This document shows positions 17,901 through 25,000 of a stretch of 64,000 nucleotides of DNA, one piece after another; the first letter of the stretch is position 1; every line of letters starts with the position of its first letter. The position numbers and the translations under genes are program-made. This DNA is from Streptomyces corynorhini (GTDB lineage Bacteria > Actinomycetota > Actinomycetes > Streptomycetales > Streptomycetaceae), in the NCBI RefSeq assembly GCF_003346515.1, contig NZ_QQNA01000002.1:14705-78704 (forward strand), in the 5' to 3' direction. A model generated the notes under the pieces. It was not told the DNA's origin. It saw only the letters and a program-made list of their open reading frames with translations, and searched no databases.

Positions 17901-19054
17901 GCCTCCTTGACCCGCTCGTCGGCGAAGCCCAGGATGCCCACGCCCCAGGCGGCGCCCTCGGGCAGCGAGTCCCGGGTGCGCTCCAGCATGGCCCGGGTAC
18001 GCGCGGCGTCGGCGAGGGCGAGGGCGAGGAACGGCAGGGCGCCCTCGGCGGCCACGGCGGCGGCGAACGCGGGCTCGTCGCTGACCCGGGTCATCGGGCC
18101 CTGGGCGATGGGCAGGCGGGTGCCGAGCGCGCGGGATCCGGCGGAGCCCTCGGCCAGCGCGGTGGCGTTACGTTCCCCGGCGGCGGTGGCCCGGCCGATC
18201 GCGTCGCGGACCCCTCGTACCGCCTCGGCGACGGTGGCGGACCTGGCGGCGAAGGAGGCGGCGAGGTAGCCGTCCTGACCGACCGGCAGCAGCCGCCGCT
18301 CGGGATCGGCCGCCGCGAAGGCGCGTTCGGCGGCGGCACGGTCGGCGGGCGGCTCGGGGGCCCGCGGCCCGCGGCGGCGCAGGAAGCGCACCCCGTCGAC
18401 GAGGACGCTCTCGGAACCGTCCAGCGAGCCCAGCGCCTCGACGGTCTCGGCATCCGGTTCGGCCTCGTCGAGCAGCGCGAGCTGGATGTCGAGCACCACG
18501 CCCGCCGCTCCACCGGCGACCGCGGCGGCGGCCGTGCGCGGGCCGATGCCGCCCCACGCCCAGACCGGGACGGTGATCCCCGGGTCGGCGAGAACCCCTT
18601 GCAGCAGGACGAACGTACTCAGCTCACCGGCCCGCCCGCCGCACTCGCCGCCGCGCAGCAGCAGCCCGGCGGCACCGGCGTGCACGGCACGCGCGGCTCC
18701 GGTGAGGCTGGTGACCTCGACGAGTACGCGACGCCCGGGGAAGTCCGCGGCGGTCCGCGCGGGGTCGGCGAGCAGCACGGTCGTGGCGCCCTCGGGAAGG
18801 TCCGCGACACCGAGCGGGCAGCCAGGACGGACCCGGACCCCGAAGGGACGGCCGCCGGACCAGCGGGCGGCGCGACGTACCACCTCGATGGCGTCGCGGC
18901 GGCGTTCGGGCAGTTCGGGCAGTTCGAGCACGCCGAGGGCGCCCGCCCGGCCCGCCGCGGCGGTGAGGCGGGGTGAGGGGCGATGCAGCGGATTGACCGC
19001 GAGGACGGCGTCTGTCAGCGCATCTGAGGGCGCAAGGGTGGCGAGCGTCCGCAT
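11906..19054 (-). CDS. PKS-A: NMO/ER-KS-AT-ACP-ACP-KR megasynthase
   Basis: A 2382-residue synthase. Residues 1-650 resemble nitronate-monooxygenase/PfaD flavin enoyl reductases. Two segments carry the glycine-rich flavin motif, LLRGGECGGRAG near 125 and FEGAECGGHIGPRNSF near 445. The KS (about 680-1110) has DAACASSLTAVD (Cys near 860), EAHGTGT and KSQIGH. The AT (about 1230-1530) has FPGQGSQ, GHSYGE and a downstream AARAEA. Two ACPs follow, each with DLSIDSIKRTEIAGEL (near 1731 and 1831). A C-terminal KR (about 2000-2380) has a GGARGI cofactor loop, FGSIAA and SDYAGAND. The ATG at 19054 was chosen over the TTG at 19093 because AGGAG lies seven bases before it. It is the first gene of the operon. 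Confidence 0.9.
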   Translation of the reverse strand: MRTLATLAPSDALTDAVLAVNPLHRPSPRLTAAAGRAGALGVLELPELPERRRDAIEVVRRAARWSGGRPFGVRVRPGCPLGVADLPEGATTVLLADPARTAADFPGRRVLVEVTSLTGAARAVHAGAAGLLLRGGECGGRAGELSTFVLLQGVLADPGITVPVWAWGGIGPRTAAAAVAGGAAGVVLDIQLALLDEAEPDAETVEALGSLDGSESVLVDGVRFLRRRGPRAPEPPADRAAAERAFAAADPERRLLPVGQDGYLAASFAARSATVAEAVRGVRDAIGRATAAGERNATALAEGSAGSRALGTRLPIAQGPMTRVSDEPAFAAAVAAEGALPFLALALADAARTRAMLERTRDSLPEGAAWGVGILGFADERVKEAQLAVVRELRPTHAIIAGGRPAQAAALEAEGIAAFLHVPSPGLLRQFLAAGARKFIFEGAECGGHIGPRNSFPLWEAQTEVLREFLADQGPAAATELTVLFAGGIHDARSAAMAATVAAPLTDAGAAFGVLMGTAYLFTAEAVGAGAIRPLFQRQVLAADRTDLLETAPGHATRCAASEVTRDFAALRDELTAQGVPDREIWERLERFNVGRLRIASKGVERVGDELLAVDEERQGTEGMFMAGEVSVLRAEATTVATLHREVTEGAAAWLAAHAATVPAPAAEEAPAPLRVAVIGMAAMFPGARDLGEFWANVMSGTDSVTEVPAERWDPELYYAPDGDGERTPSRWGGFLPRIPFDPLSYGIPPASLPSIEPVQLLALEAARRALADAGYEGPDADHRRTSVIFGAEAGSDLANAATLRSVLPAYLGTLPPGLQEQLPRLTEDSFPGMLANVIAGRIANRLDLGGANYTVDAACASSLTAVDAACKELVTGTSDLVLCGGADLHNGINDYLLFSSVHALSPTGRSATFDASADGIALGEGVACVALKRLADAERDGDRIYAVIDGVGSASDGRGLGLTAPRPEGQRAALTRAYANARISPAEVGLIEAHGTGTVVGDRTELATLTEVFQENGVEPGTCAIGSVKSQIGHTKCAAGLAGLIKTTLALHHGVKPPTLHLSNPNPAWQADTSPFAFHTSAAPWAAEPADRIAGVSAFGFGGTNFHVVLRAHDQAPAAHALDAWPAELFTFRGRDEEAAVKAVRALLTLIGQDGGHSRLRDLAHHAAHRADRAAVRGDAVQIAVVARTAAELPELLRRAAEGEHAPAEGIHLARAVPPEVTRGQLALLFPGQGSQRPGMLAPLFTAFPALHRALHLGARWADALFPPAALDAEAAARAQARITDTAVAQPALGITALAVTELLTSLGVRPAMAGGHSYGELAALAAAGVFTPEELLAASAARAEAILGRVPEGDAGTMAAVGASADQVEEVLRLADLAADVVAANHNSPAQTVISGPSEAVAAAVAQLKDAGYSAKPLKVACAFHSPLLDGAGADFGAHLAELDLPAPAFPVWANRTAARYPDDAASIRAELTAQIGSPVRFAEQIEAMYEAGARVFVEAGPGRVLSRLVADVLGDRPHRTVPLEDGRAGGLPAFLTALAQLAVSGTELRTRPLFTGRDTVDPATAKAVRRAGFTVDGHLLRRADGAFPPHALLPARPVTEFTVSDPRHLPAPAAGPEALIAEFLRSSRELVSAQRDVLISYLGTPELPSAAPQLTAHAIPAPHLAPAVTTASAVTPAHVTAHVTAPAAVPAVAAGASILETVLAVVAERTGYPVDMLEPGLDLEADLSIDSIKRTEIAGELAARLGIAAEGGEQMEELSGVRTAEGIASLLAARLGGTVAVPAVPAAPAAAGGTARDVPVLETVLAVVAERTGYPVDMLEPDLDLEADLSIDSIKRTEIAGELGARLSLDAAESDLEALSGARTVAALSALLEAALGSVPAPGNPGVTPAPAPEGPRPEIIAPQRLLFTERVLEPVTARPEPGSRVQLLGGGETATELAALLTQAGVETELVPDGASPAESAATVVHLTPLDAQGPVLPGAFDLYQRILAAGPRRLLAADRRGSGAPSGLRGFFRTVAREYPGTRATLAEVPDGASAAEAARALFAELAAPEDEPVILLDRGGPRRALQLRLTPLGPIATSGAGPAGDGAAEAEAAGLDRESVVLLVGGARGITARFARTLAVAARCRLVLFGRTPHPAATEDPATAAATDRGSLRGALLAAKLTTTPAETERRVSAILAEREVRATLAALREAGSEAEYQRVDVLDTAAVSAAVKQVYAQYGRLDGLVYAAGLIEDKLIAEKTPESFARVFSTKADGARTVLDEVDRLPVGPRFAVLFGSIAAALGNRGQSDYAGANDALEELGRRWSGGERRGLTVHWGPWAASETGGGMVGPELMRSYAARGIKLIDPEEGPLSLLRELAYGAPDEHAVVYTASGW
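13524..13647. repeat. ACP2-coding copy of a 124-bp near-perfect direct repeat
   Basis: This stretch matches 13830-13953 with only two adjacent-region mismatches over about 124 bases, 306 bases (102 codons) apart. It covers the phosphopantetheine site and N-terminal part of each ACP. Synonymous sites are also identical, so the similarity reflects recent duplication or gene conversion and not only protein selection. Confidence 0.85.
13830..13953. repeat. ACP1-coding copy of the 124-bp direct repeat
   Basis: Partner of 13524-13647. Sequence on both sides (rest of each ACP and the Ala/Pro linkers) is clearly diverged, so the identity is limited to the carrier core. Confidence 0.85.
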
Positions 19055-19130
19055 GGGGAGTCTCCTGTGGGGGGAGTGGTGCGCGTCAGTCAACTGGGAT
19101 CATGACAAGCGGTCAACTTGGCACTGAGAG
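19055..19130 (-). promoter_or_regulatory. 5' region of the synthase operon with a repeated heptamer
   Basis: A strong AGGAG ribosome site precedes the ATG at 19054. Further upstream the heptamer AGTTGAC (minus strand) occurs twice, at 19089-19095 and 19112-19118, 23 bases apart, about two helical turns. The spacing suits a dimeric regulator, or part of it may be a -35-like element. No cluster regulator gene is adjacent. Confidence 0.35.
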
Positions 19131-19564
19131 TGACTCTTCACTTCGCTCCCCACCGACCACGCCGCTTCGAATACCGATATCCGCGCACGCGGTACAGCGC
19201 GCCGAGGCATGCGCGGAAACACCGCGCGGCGCAACGGCGCCCGCCACGTGAAGGCGTCATGTGGCAGCAACACCGCCGTCGCAATCACCTCGCCGGAATG
19301 TGCGGCAGATCACGCGATTCTTTGGTACAACACCCAACTGCCAACGCGGATCGCACACGCTCAGTGACGAACGCGCCGCGCGCCCACGCCCACGGTGCGG
19401 GCCTTCGACACACCGCCGCTCCGCCCGGCGGCACCAGGGGCTCGACGCGGCGCGCGGGACAGCGTCCACGGCGACGGAGGGCGCCGCCGGGGCCCCCGAC
19501 GACCGGAGCGGGACTGCGGAGCGCGAGCAGCGCGGGGCTCGGCAGGTCCCCCGGCCGGGGCCAA

Positions 19565-19633
19565 GGGCCTCTCGTTTGGATCATGCCGGGCTCGCGAGCC
19601 CTGGCACCGCGCCTCGCCGCGTTGTCGTCCGTC
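19565..19633. repeat. Right arm of the 69-bp perfect inverted repeat
   Basis: Exact reverse complement of 20-88, about 19.5 kb away. It lies upstream of the synthase operon, in a gene-free stretch. Identity stops abruptly at both ends. Confidence 0.85.
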
Positions 19634-19705
19634 GCCTACGCTCCGCGTGGGCTCCCTCCTCCGCCTCGCGATCCACGGCACCAGACCCCGCTCCCTCATC
19701 CGGCC

Positions 19706-19725
19706 TGATCCAAACGAAAGACCCT
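19706..19725. repeat. Inverted 20-mer copy of the repeat family
   Basis: These 20 bases are the exact reverse complement of 90-109. With the copy at 19565-19590 they form a wide inverted pair about 115 bases apart, a looser version of the hairpin at 61-118. Confidence 0.75.
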
Positions 19726-19948
19726 CGCTCAGGACTCCAACTCCCCCACCGCGAGAGCCTCTTCGACCGGGCCCGGTGTCATTTCGGCAGAGCCCGCGCC
19801 TCGTCAGTCGCGGAACCGAGAAGCCGGAGGCCGGGTGACTTTCCTCGACCCGGCGCCGGAATCAACACACACTCCACACGGTGCGCCATGGGAACACCCC
19901 CGGAGCATCACACGAGTGTCACGGACTCAGGGACGCGGTGGTCGGCCG

Positions 19949-21034
19949 TCAGCCGGTGGCGACGGCAGCCGGCCAGGCATCGCCAGGAGGCGGAACGAAG
20001 TAGTAACCGCCCCCGGTGGTGAGCGTGTACGTGGCCATGGCCTCGCCCGCCAGGCGCTTCTGCACGGTCTCGAAGCCCGCCGCGAGGTCGCGCTGGAAGC
20101 AGGAGAAGACCAGCCCGGTGTCCCCGTCCCCCCGGTCGTAGCCGTACCCACGCCGTACGAGCGGGGCCGGGCGACGGCGATCGGGCGTGGCCAGCCGTAC
20201 GTGGGAGTCGAGCGGAGTCAGCCGTCCCCGGGGATCGGCGGGGAAGTTGGGCTGCTCGCCCACCGACGCCCCGTCCAGCCACCGGCCGTCCCGCCGCCGT
20301 CCGATGATGCGCTCCTGCTCGTGCACGGAGTCCTTGTCCCACAACTCCGTCGCCAGCCGGATGATCCGCACGACCTGATAACTCCCGCCGACGGCCCACG
20401 CCGGCTCCCCCTGACCGTCCCGCACGAGCGCGCGGTCCAGAACCTCCCGCTCATCGGCGGGATTCCCGAACCCCTCGGTGAAGTGAAACGGATTCCGGGC
20501 CAGCCCCCGGCCACCCTCCATCCGATTCCCCGCGCGAAACCCCTCGATCCGCCACCGCACCCGCCACCCGGTCACAGCCGACTCGAACCGCTCGACCGCC
20601 GCACGGACGTCGTCGACCCGCTCCCCCGCGAGCTGGATCAGCACATCACCGTGCGACTGGGCGGGATCCAGCAGATCGCCGGGGAAGGAAGGCATCGGGA
20701 CAAGCTGCCGAGGCCGGTCCCCAGCAGCGCCGAAAACCCCGCTCCCGAGCGCCACGCCCACGGAAACGCCATCGCTCTCGGTGTCCCGAAGCCCGGACAC
20801 CAACGCCCGCAGCGAACCGGCCCCTCCCCGCGCCCCTGGTCGGCGATCGCACGCCACCAGAGCAACCCGCCCCGCCGGCCGGGCACCCCTCAGCTGAACA
20901 GGCGCACGGGAGCCGTCGACCGCATCACGAGAGTCAAAGGCACTGTCCTCACGGGTGCACGCCCCCGCGAACGCGACGGCCCCGGCAGCCAGCCCGGCCG
21001 TCGAGGAGCCCAGCAGCAGAGTCCTGCGTCTCAC
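19949..21034 (-). CDS. DyP-type heme peroxidase-like lipoprotein
   Basis: A 361-residue exported protein of the dye-decolorizing peroxidase family. The N-terminus MRRRTLLLGSSTAGLAAGA has a twin-arginine-like RRR and ends in a lipobox-like FAGAC, so Tat export and lipid anchoring are likely. The proximal heme ligand is probably the His in LDSHVRLA and the distal Arg lies in LVRRGYGYD. The usual GXXDG motif reads FHFTEGFGNP, with Glu where Asp is normal. That change could alter peroxide activation. The GTG start overlaps the upstream 164-codon gene by four bases. It stands alone, without efeUO iron-uptake genes. Substrate unknown. Confidence 0.82.
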   Translation of the reverse strand: MRRRTLLLGSSTAGLAAGAVAFAGACTREDSAFDSRDAVDGSRAPVQLRGARPAGRVALVACDRRPGARGGAGSLRALVSGLRDTESDGVSVGVALGSGVFGAAGDRPRQLVPMPSFPGDLLDPAQSHGDVLIQLAGERVDDVRAAVERFESAVTGWRVRWRIEGFRAGNRMEGGRGLARNPFHFTEGFGNPADEREVLDRALVRDGQGEPAWAVGGSYQVVRIIRLATELWDKDSVHEQERIIGRRRDGRWLDGASVGEQPNFPADPRGRLTPLDSHVRLATPDRRRPAPLVRRGYGYDRGDGDTGLVFSCFQRDLAAGFETVQKRLAGEAMATYTLTTGGGYYFVPPPGDAWPAAVATG

Positions 21035-21525
21035 CGTGCGCCCTCTGCCCGTCCGTCGAAAGCATTCAGAAGAGCACGGGCCGCCTCAGCAAGAGCCTCG
21101 TCAGAGCAGAGCACCAGCCCTTCCACCACATGTCGCCCGGAAAGGACCGCGGCATGAGCCTTCGACTCCCAGTCGATTTGACTCTCGTAATTTTCTTTGC
21201 ATTCCGGACCAGCAGCTTCCGCAGTCGAACCCCATTGCTCGGCGGTGTAGATATTCAGAAGCAGCTCAAGCGCCTCGGACCTGCATTTTACTTGCGGAGA
21301 ATCGGCGAGCTCCAAGATGAATGACACTGTGGGAGCAGTCGCCTCCGACACCACAAACCCGAGGGAGCAAGTACGGTCTCCGATCTCATCAAGAGCCATC
21401 CTCGAATATTCCACATATCCCCAAGAAGCCTTCGACAACAGGGACGGAACATCTCTCGCGGAACCATGTGCGCCATGAAGCTCCGAGAAGCGGATCCGTG
21501 AAAGTCCGCTCAGAATTTTCCCCAC
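21031..21525 (-). CDS. Hypothetical protein, HEAT-like, possible immunity protein
   Basis: A 164-residue soluble protein that I do not recognise with certainty. The segment ILELADSPQVKCRSEALELLLNI resembles a HEAT-type helical repeat, and most of the rest is predicted helical. Base composition is much lower in GC than the region, matching the toxin tip and the other small gene upstream. GTG at 21525 is the likely start. It overlaps the DyP gene by four bases (GTGA). Helical-repeat proteins are common immunity factors beside polymorphic toxins, so an immunity role, perhaps for a former toxin, is plausible but unproven. Confidence 0.6.
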   Translation of the reverse strand: MGKILSGLSRIRFSELHGAHGSARDVPSLLSKASWGYVEYSRMALDEIGDRTCSLGFVVSEATAPTVSFILELADSPQVKCRSEALELLLNIYTAEQWGSTAEAAGPECKENYESQIDWESKAHAAVLSGRHVVEGLVLCSDEALAEAARALLNAFDGRAEGAR

Positions 21526-21729
21526 CGGATCGCCATCCCCATTGCGAAAGCATCTTTGATACTGAGCCCGCTCACGATTTACCGAAAATCGTCACTCCTA
21601 AAAGATAATCATCCTGACGCCCCCCGCAAACTACCGAATTTACTTCCATCCCAGGAATCGCTGGAAGGAAACCCTCACGTTTACTTTCAAGAGGCGAGGA
21701 AAAAAATCTTCAGATCCGATTCATCGAAG

Positions 21730-22089
21730 CTACTCTGTCCCTCTGAGTGGGCCAAACTTCGAAGGGGCATGGTGATCACCAAGATCCTCGTGCCAGGAGC
21801 ATCGTCGCGCCAGGACATAGCCTTCTCCCCCGTTAAGGAGATACAGCACCCCGGGGAGTTCTGTCGCCAGACGGTCACCCAAAATTTGCCCCCTCTCCGC
21901 ACTGGTCGCCTCGCTGATTTCCAGGCGAGCACAGTTGGGCTGCAGGTGCATCAGCTCAACCGCCGCGAAGAGAACATCGATCCGCGTCTCAAAGCCTTCC
22001 ACATTCACGCTACGCAGGAGCAGCATGGAGTGACTGACGGAGTACTGCCAAACTTGGAACTCGCGTTCCCACTCTGCGATCTTCGCCAT
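21730..22089 (-). CDS. Putative immunity protein of the RHS toxin
   Basis: A 119-residue protein with no recognised domain. Its ATG is one base after the RHS stop codon and is served by a GGAGGATGAC ribosome site within the RHS 3' end, so it is co-translated with the toxin. It is AT-richer than the genome and lacks signal peptide or membrane segments, as expected for a cytosolic protein that binds a toxin domain. Immunity function is inferred from position. The 204 bases between it and the next small gene (21526-21729) are AT-rich with no gene seen. Confidence 0.65.
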   Translation of the reverse strand: MAKIAEWEREFQVWQYSVSHSMLLLRSVNVEGFETRIDVLFAAVELMHLQPNCARLEISEATSAERGQILGDRLATELPGVLYLLNGGEGYVLARRCSWHEDLGDHHAPSKFGPLRGTE

Positions 22090-22090
22090 G

Positions 22091-25000
22091 TCATCCTCCG
22101 GAAAGAAAACCAGGCTTGGGAACCTGCACTACAGACCCACCTCGATAGAATGTGACGCTACCCCATGATCGATCACCAACTCGCACGGACTTACCCACGT
22201 GGTACATCTCCCGTTCCGTCGCAAACCAGTTGCTCCCACTGCCGTTGCGATAGGCGTTAGAGAACTGCTCGCCGGGATTGGCTCCACGAAATCCGTCAAG
22301 TGATACATGAAGCTTGATATTCGAATTGTGAGCGGCCGCACGAACCTCAGCCTCCCAAATTTCGCTATCCAGATAGTGGGTGTATCCCTTACCTTCGGCA
22401 AACCCTCGCAAGCCATTCTTGCGGAGCCCCAATGCCACATCCGTCGGGCATCCGCCGGAATTATGAACTAGGACCGGGGTGTCCCCAGCCAGCACATAGT
22501 ACGTGTGCAGGTCATGAACGCTCAGGTTGTAGACCGTGGTCGATTCCGCGCGGTGCTCGATCGCCGTGATCTGCGCCCACGTGCCCGCGCTCGTCCGGAG
22601 CCACTGGCCTGACCGGAGTTCGCCCGCGTCGATCCAGGCATCGAGTTCGGGCACCCAGAAGGGATGACCGTCCGTGGCGGTGATTTTCGCGGGTTTGCCG
22701 TCGGTATCGGTGAGGGTGATGTCCGTCAGGCTCTTGTCACCCGCGCCCTGGATCAGGGCCGTGACCCGGCGTGGCCCGCTTTCGCCGGTCTGCGGATCCG
22801 AGGCGAGGACCTCGTCGCCGACCGTGACGTCCTTGATGGGCTTGCGTGTGCCGCCTGCCATCAGGACCGGGGTGTCAGCGGTGAAGCTGTTGCGCAGGCA
22901 TCCGCTCCGCGCCGCCCACTTCGCACCACCGGCGGCTCCCAGCATGCCGCTCAGGCAACCCGCCAGCGCCGAGGTCGCCACCTGACCCCAGTCGACCTTG
23001 CGGCCGGACAGCCGCTGGGTCAGCCAGTCGAAGCCGCCGTCGAACGCCGCTCCGCCCGCGCACCCGATGAGCAGTGGGTTGTTGCCGCTCGGGTCGGTGT
23101 ACGTCGTCGGAGAACTCAGCGCGTACTGGTACAGGTTCGTGCCGCCCGCGTACCCGATCGGGTCCTGGGAGATGAACCGGCCCGTCTCCGGGTCGTAGGA
23201 GCGGTTGCGGTAGTAGAGCAGGCCCGTACCGTCGTTCTCGCGGCCCGTGAAGGTGTACGGGTTGCCGGACGCGGCGCCCGTCGTGGTGGGCCCGCCGTAG
23301 GGGTCGTAGGTGTAGCGGGTGGCGACCGTGCCGTCCGGGTCGGCCAGGCCGACCACCGTGCCCAGCGCGTCCGTCAGATAGACCTGCGTCGTGCCGTTCT
23401 CCGTGCGGGTCAGGTACTCGTCCAGACCCGAGGTGGCCACCGTGGCCGTCGTCTCACCCGAATCGGACTGCTCGGTCAGCGGGTTGGAGCCGTCCGTCAG
23501 GAACGTGCGTGTCTGACCGCCCAGGGTCGTGCTGCTGCGGGTACCGAGCGGGTCGTAGCCGAAACTGCTGCTCGCGCCACCGGCCTCGGTCAGGCCGGTC
23601 AGTTCACCCCGGGCGTTCCACGCGTACGTGCGCTTCCCGTCGGACTGCAGCCGACCCTCCGCGTCGTAGGTGAAGGAGCGGCCGTTGAACGTGGTGAGCC
23701 GGTTGTCCTTCCCGTACGCCGCGCCCGTCTCCGCCGCCGGGAGTGCGACGCTCGCGAGGCTGCCGGTCAGGCCGGTCTGGAGTCCTCGCTGGTCACGGGT
23801 GTAGGTGAGGTCGCCGACCTTCGTTCCGGAGCGGGTGTAGGCGATCCCCGACGTCGCTCCGGTCCTGTCGCGGTCGGTGGTGCGGGTGAAGCCGCCGGGC
23901 AGCGTCGCGGTCTTCTCGCGGCCCGCTTCGTCCAGGCCGAAGGACACGGCCTGGTTTCCCGTGGTGACGGAGGTGAGGATGCTGGAGGCGTCGTATCCGT
24001 AGGCCGTGGTGGTCCCGGCCGCCGTCATCTCCGTGCGGCGGTCGGCCGCGTCGTAGGCGTAGGTGACGGTGCCGGTCGGGCCCGTGACGGCTTTGGTCCG
24101 GTCGTAGACGTCGTAGGCGAAGGACTGGGTACCGGCGGCCGAGTCGGTGACGGTCTTCGGCAGGTCGACGGCATCGTAGGCGTAGATGACCGTCGACTCG
24201 GCGCCGCCCGCCACGTCCACGCCGTACTTGGTGGTCGTGGCACGGCCCAGCAGGTCGTACGCGGCCGTCGCGACCTGCCCCGTACGGCCGGTGGCCCGCG
24301 TCAGACGGCCCGCCACGTCATAGCCGAACAGCGCCTGCGCGCCCAGCGGGTCCGTGGCCGACACCGGCCGGTCCGCGTTGTCGTACGCCCAGGTCGTGGC
24401 GTTGCCGCGGGCGTCGGTCAGCGTGGTGAGGTTGCCGTTGTCGTCATAGTCGAGGGTGGTCGTGTGGCCGAGCGGGTCGGTGAGTTTCCGGGCCTGGTTG
24501 AACACGTCGTAGGTGACCGACGTCCGCGCGCCGGAGGGGTCCGTCATCACGACCGGCCGGCCCGCGGCGTCCAGGCGCTGGCTGCTCGTGCTCCCCTCGG
24601 CATCCTTGACTTCGGTCAAATCACCGTTTTGGTACGTGTATCGGGTGACAGCGCCGGAGGGGTCGGTGACTGTTTCCAGCTGTCCGTCGGAGGCGTGGGT
24701 GAGGTGGGTGACGCGGCCTTCGGGGTCGGTCGCCGTTCGCAGGTCGCCGTCGGTGTCGTAGCCGAAGGTGGTGGTGTTGCCCAGCGGGTCGGTGACGGCG
24801 GTGGGCTGGTCGTACGGGCCGTCGTAGACCACGGTCCCGGAGCTGCGGGCCTGTGGTGTCCCGGCCAGTTCCTCGGCGGAGGTCACGTTGCCGTGAGCGT
24901 CGTAGGCGAGTTCGGTGCGACGGCCGTACGGGTCGGTGACCGCGTCGATCCGGTGGTACGGACCCCGGTCGTACACGGTCTTGCGCGCCAGTGTGCTGCC

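Larger units (their letters stand above)
19055..19948. other. Intergenic stretch of about 890 bp, no gene seen
   Basis: No convincing coding frame on either strand. It holds the operon's 5' region, the right arm of the 69-bp inverted repeat, a second inverted 20-mer copy, and otherwise unassigned sequence. The part at 19160-19380 is less GC-rich than its surroundings. It probably carries the operon promoter and may contain decayed genes. Confidence 0.6.

Noticed and set aside
14222-18976. A 1584-codon open frame antisense to PKS-A
   Set aside because: Long antisense frames are expected in GC-rich coding DNA. The translation is Gly/Arg/Val-rich without domains, while the opposite frame has full KS, AT and NMO motifs.
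20-19633. An insertion sequence or transposon bounded by the inverted repeats
   Set aside because: No transposase, integrase or target duplication was seen, so only the repeat is annotated.
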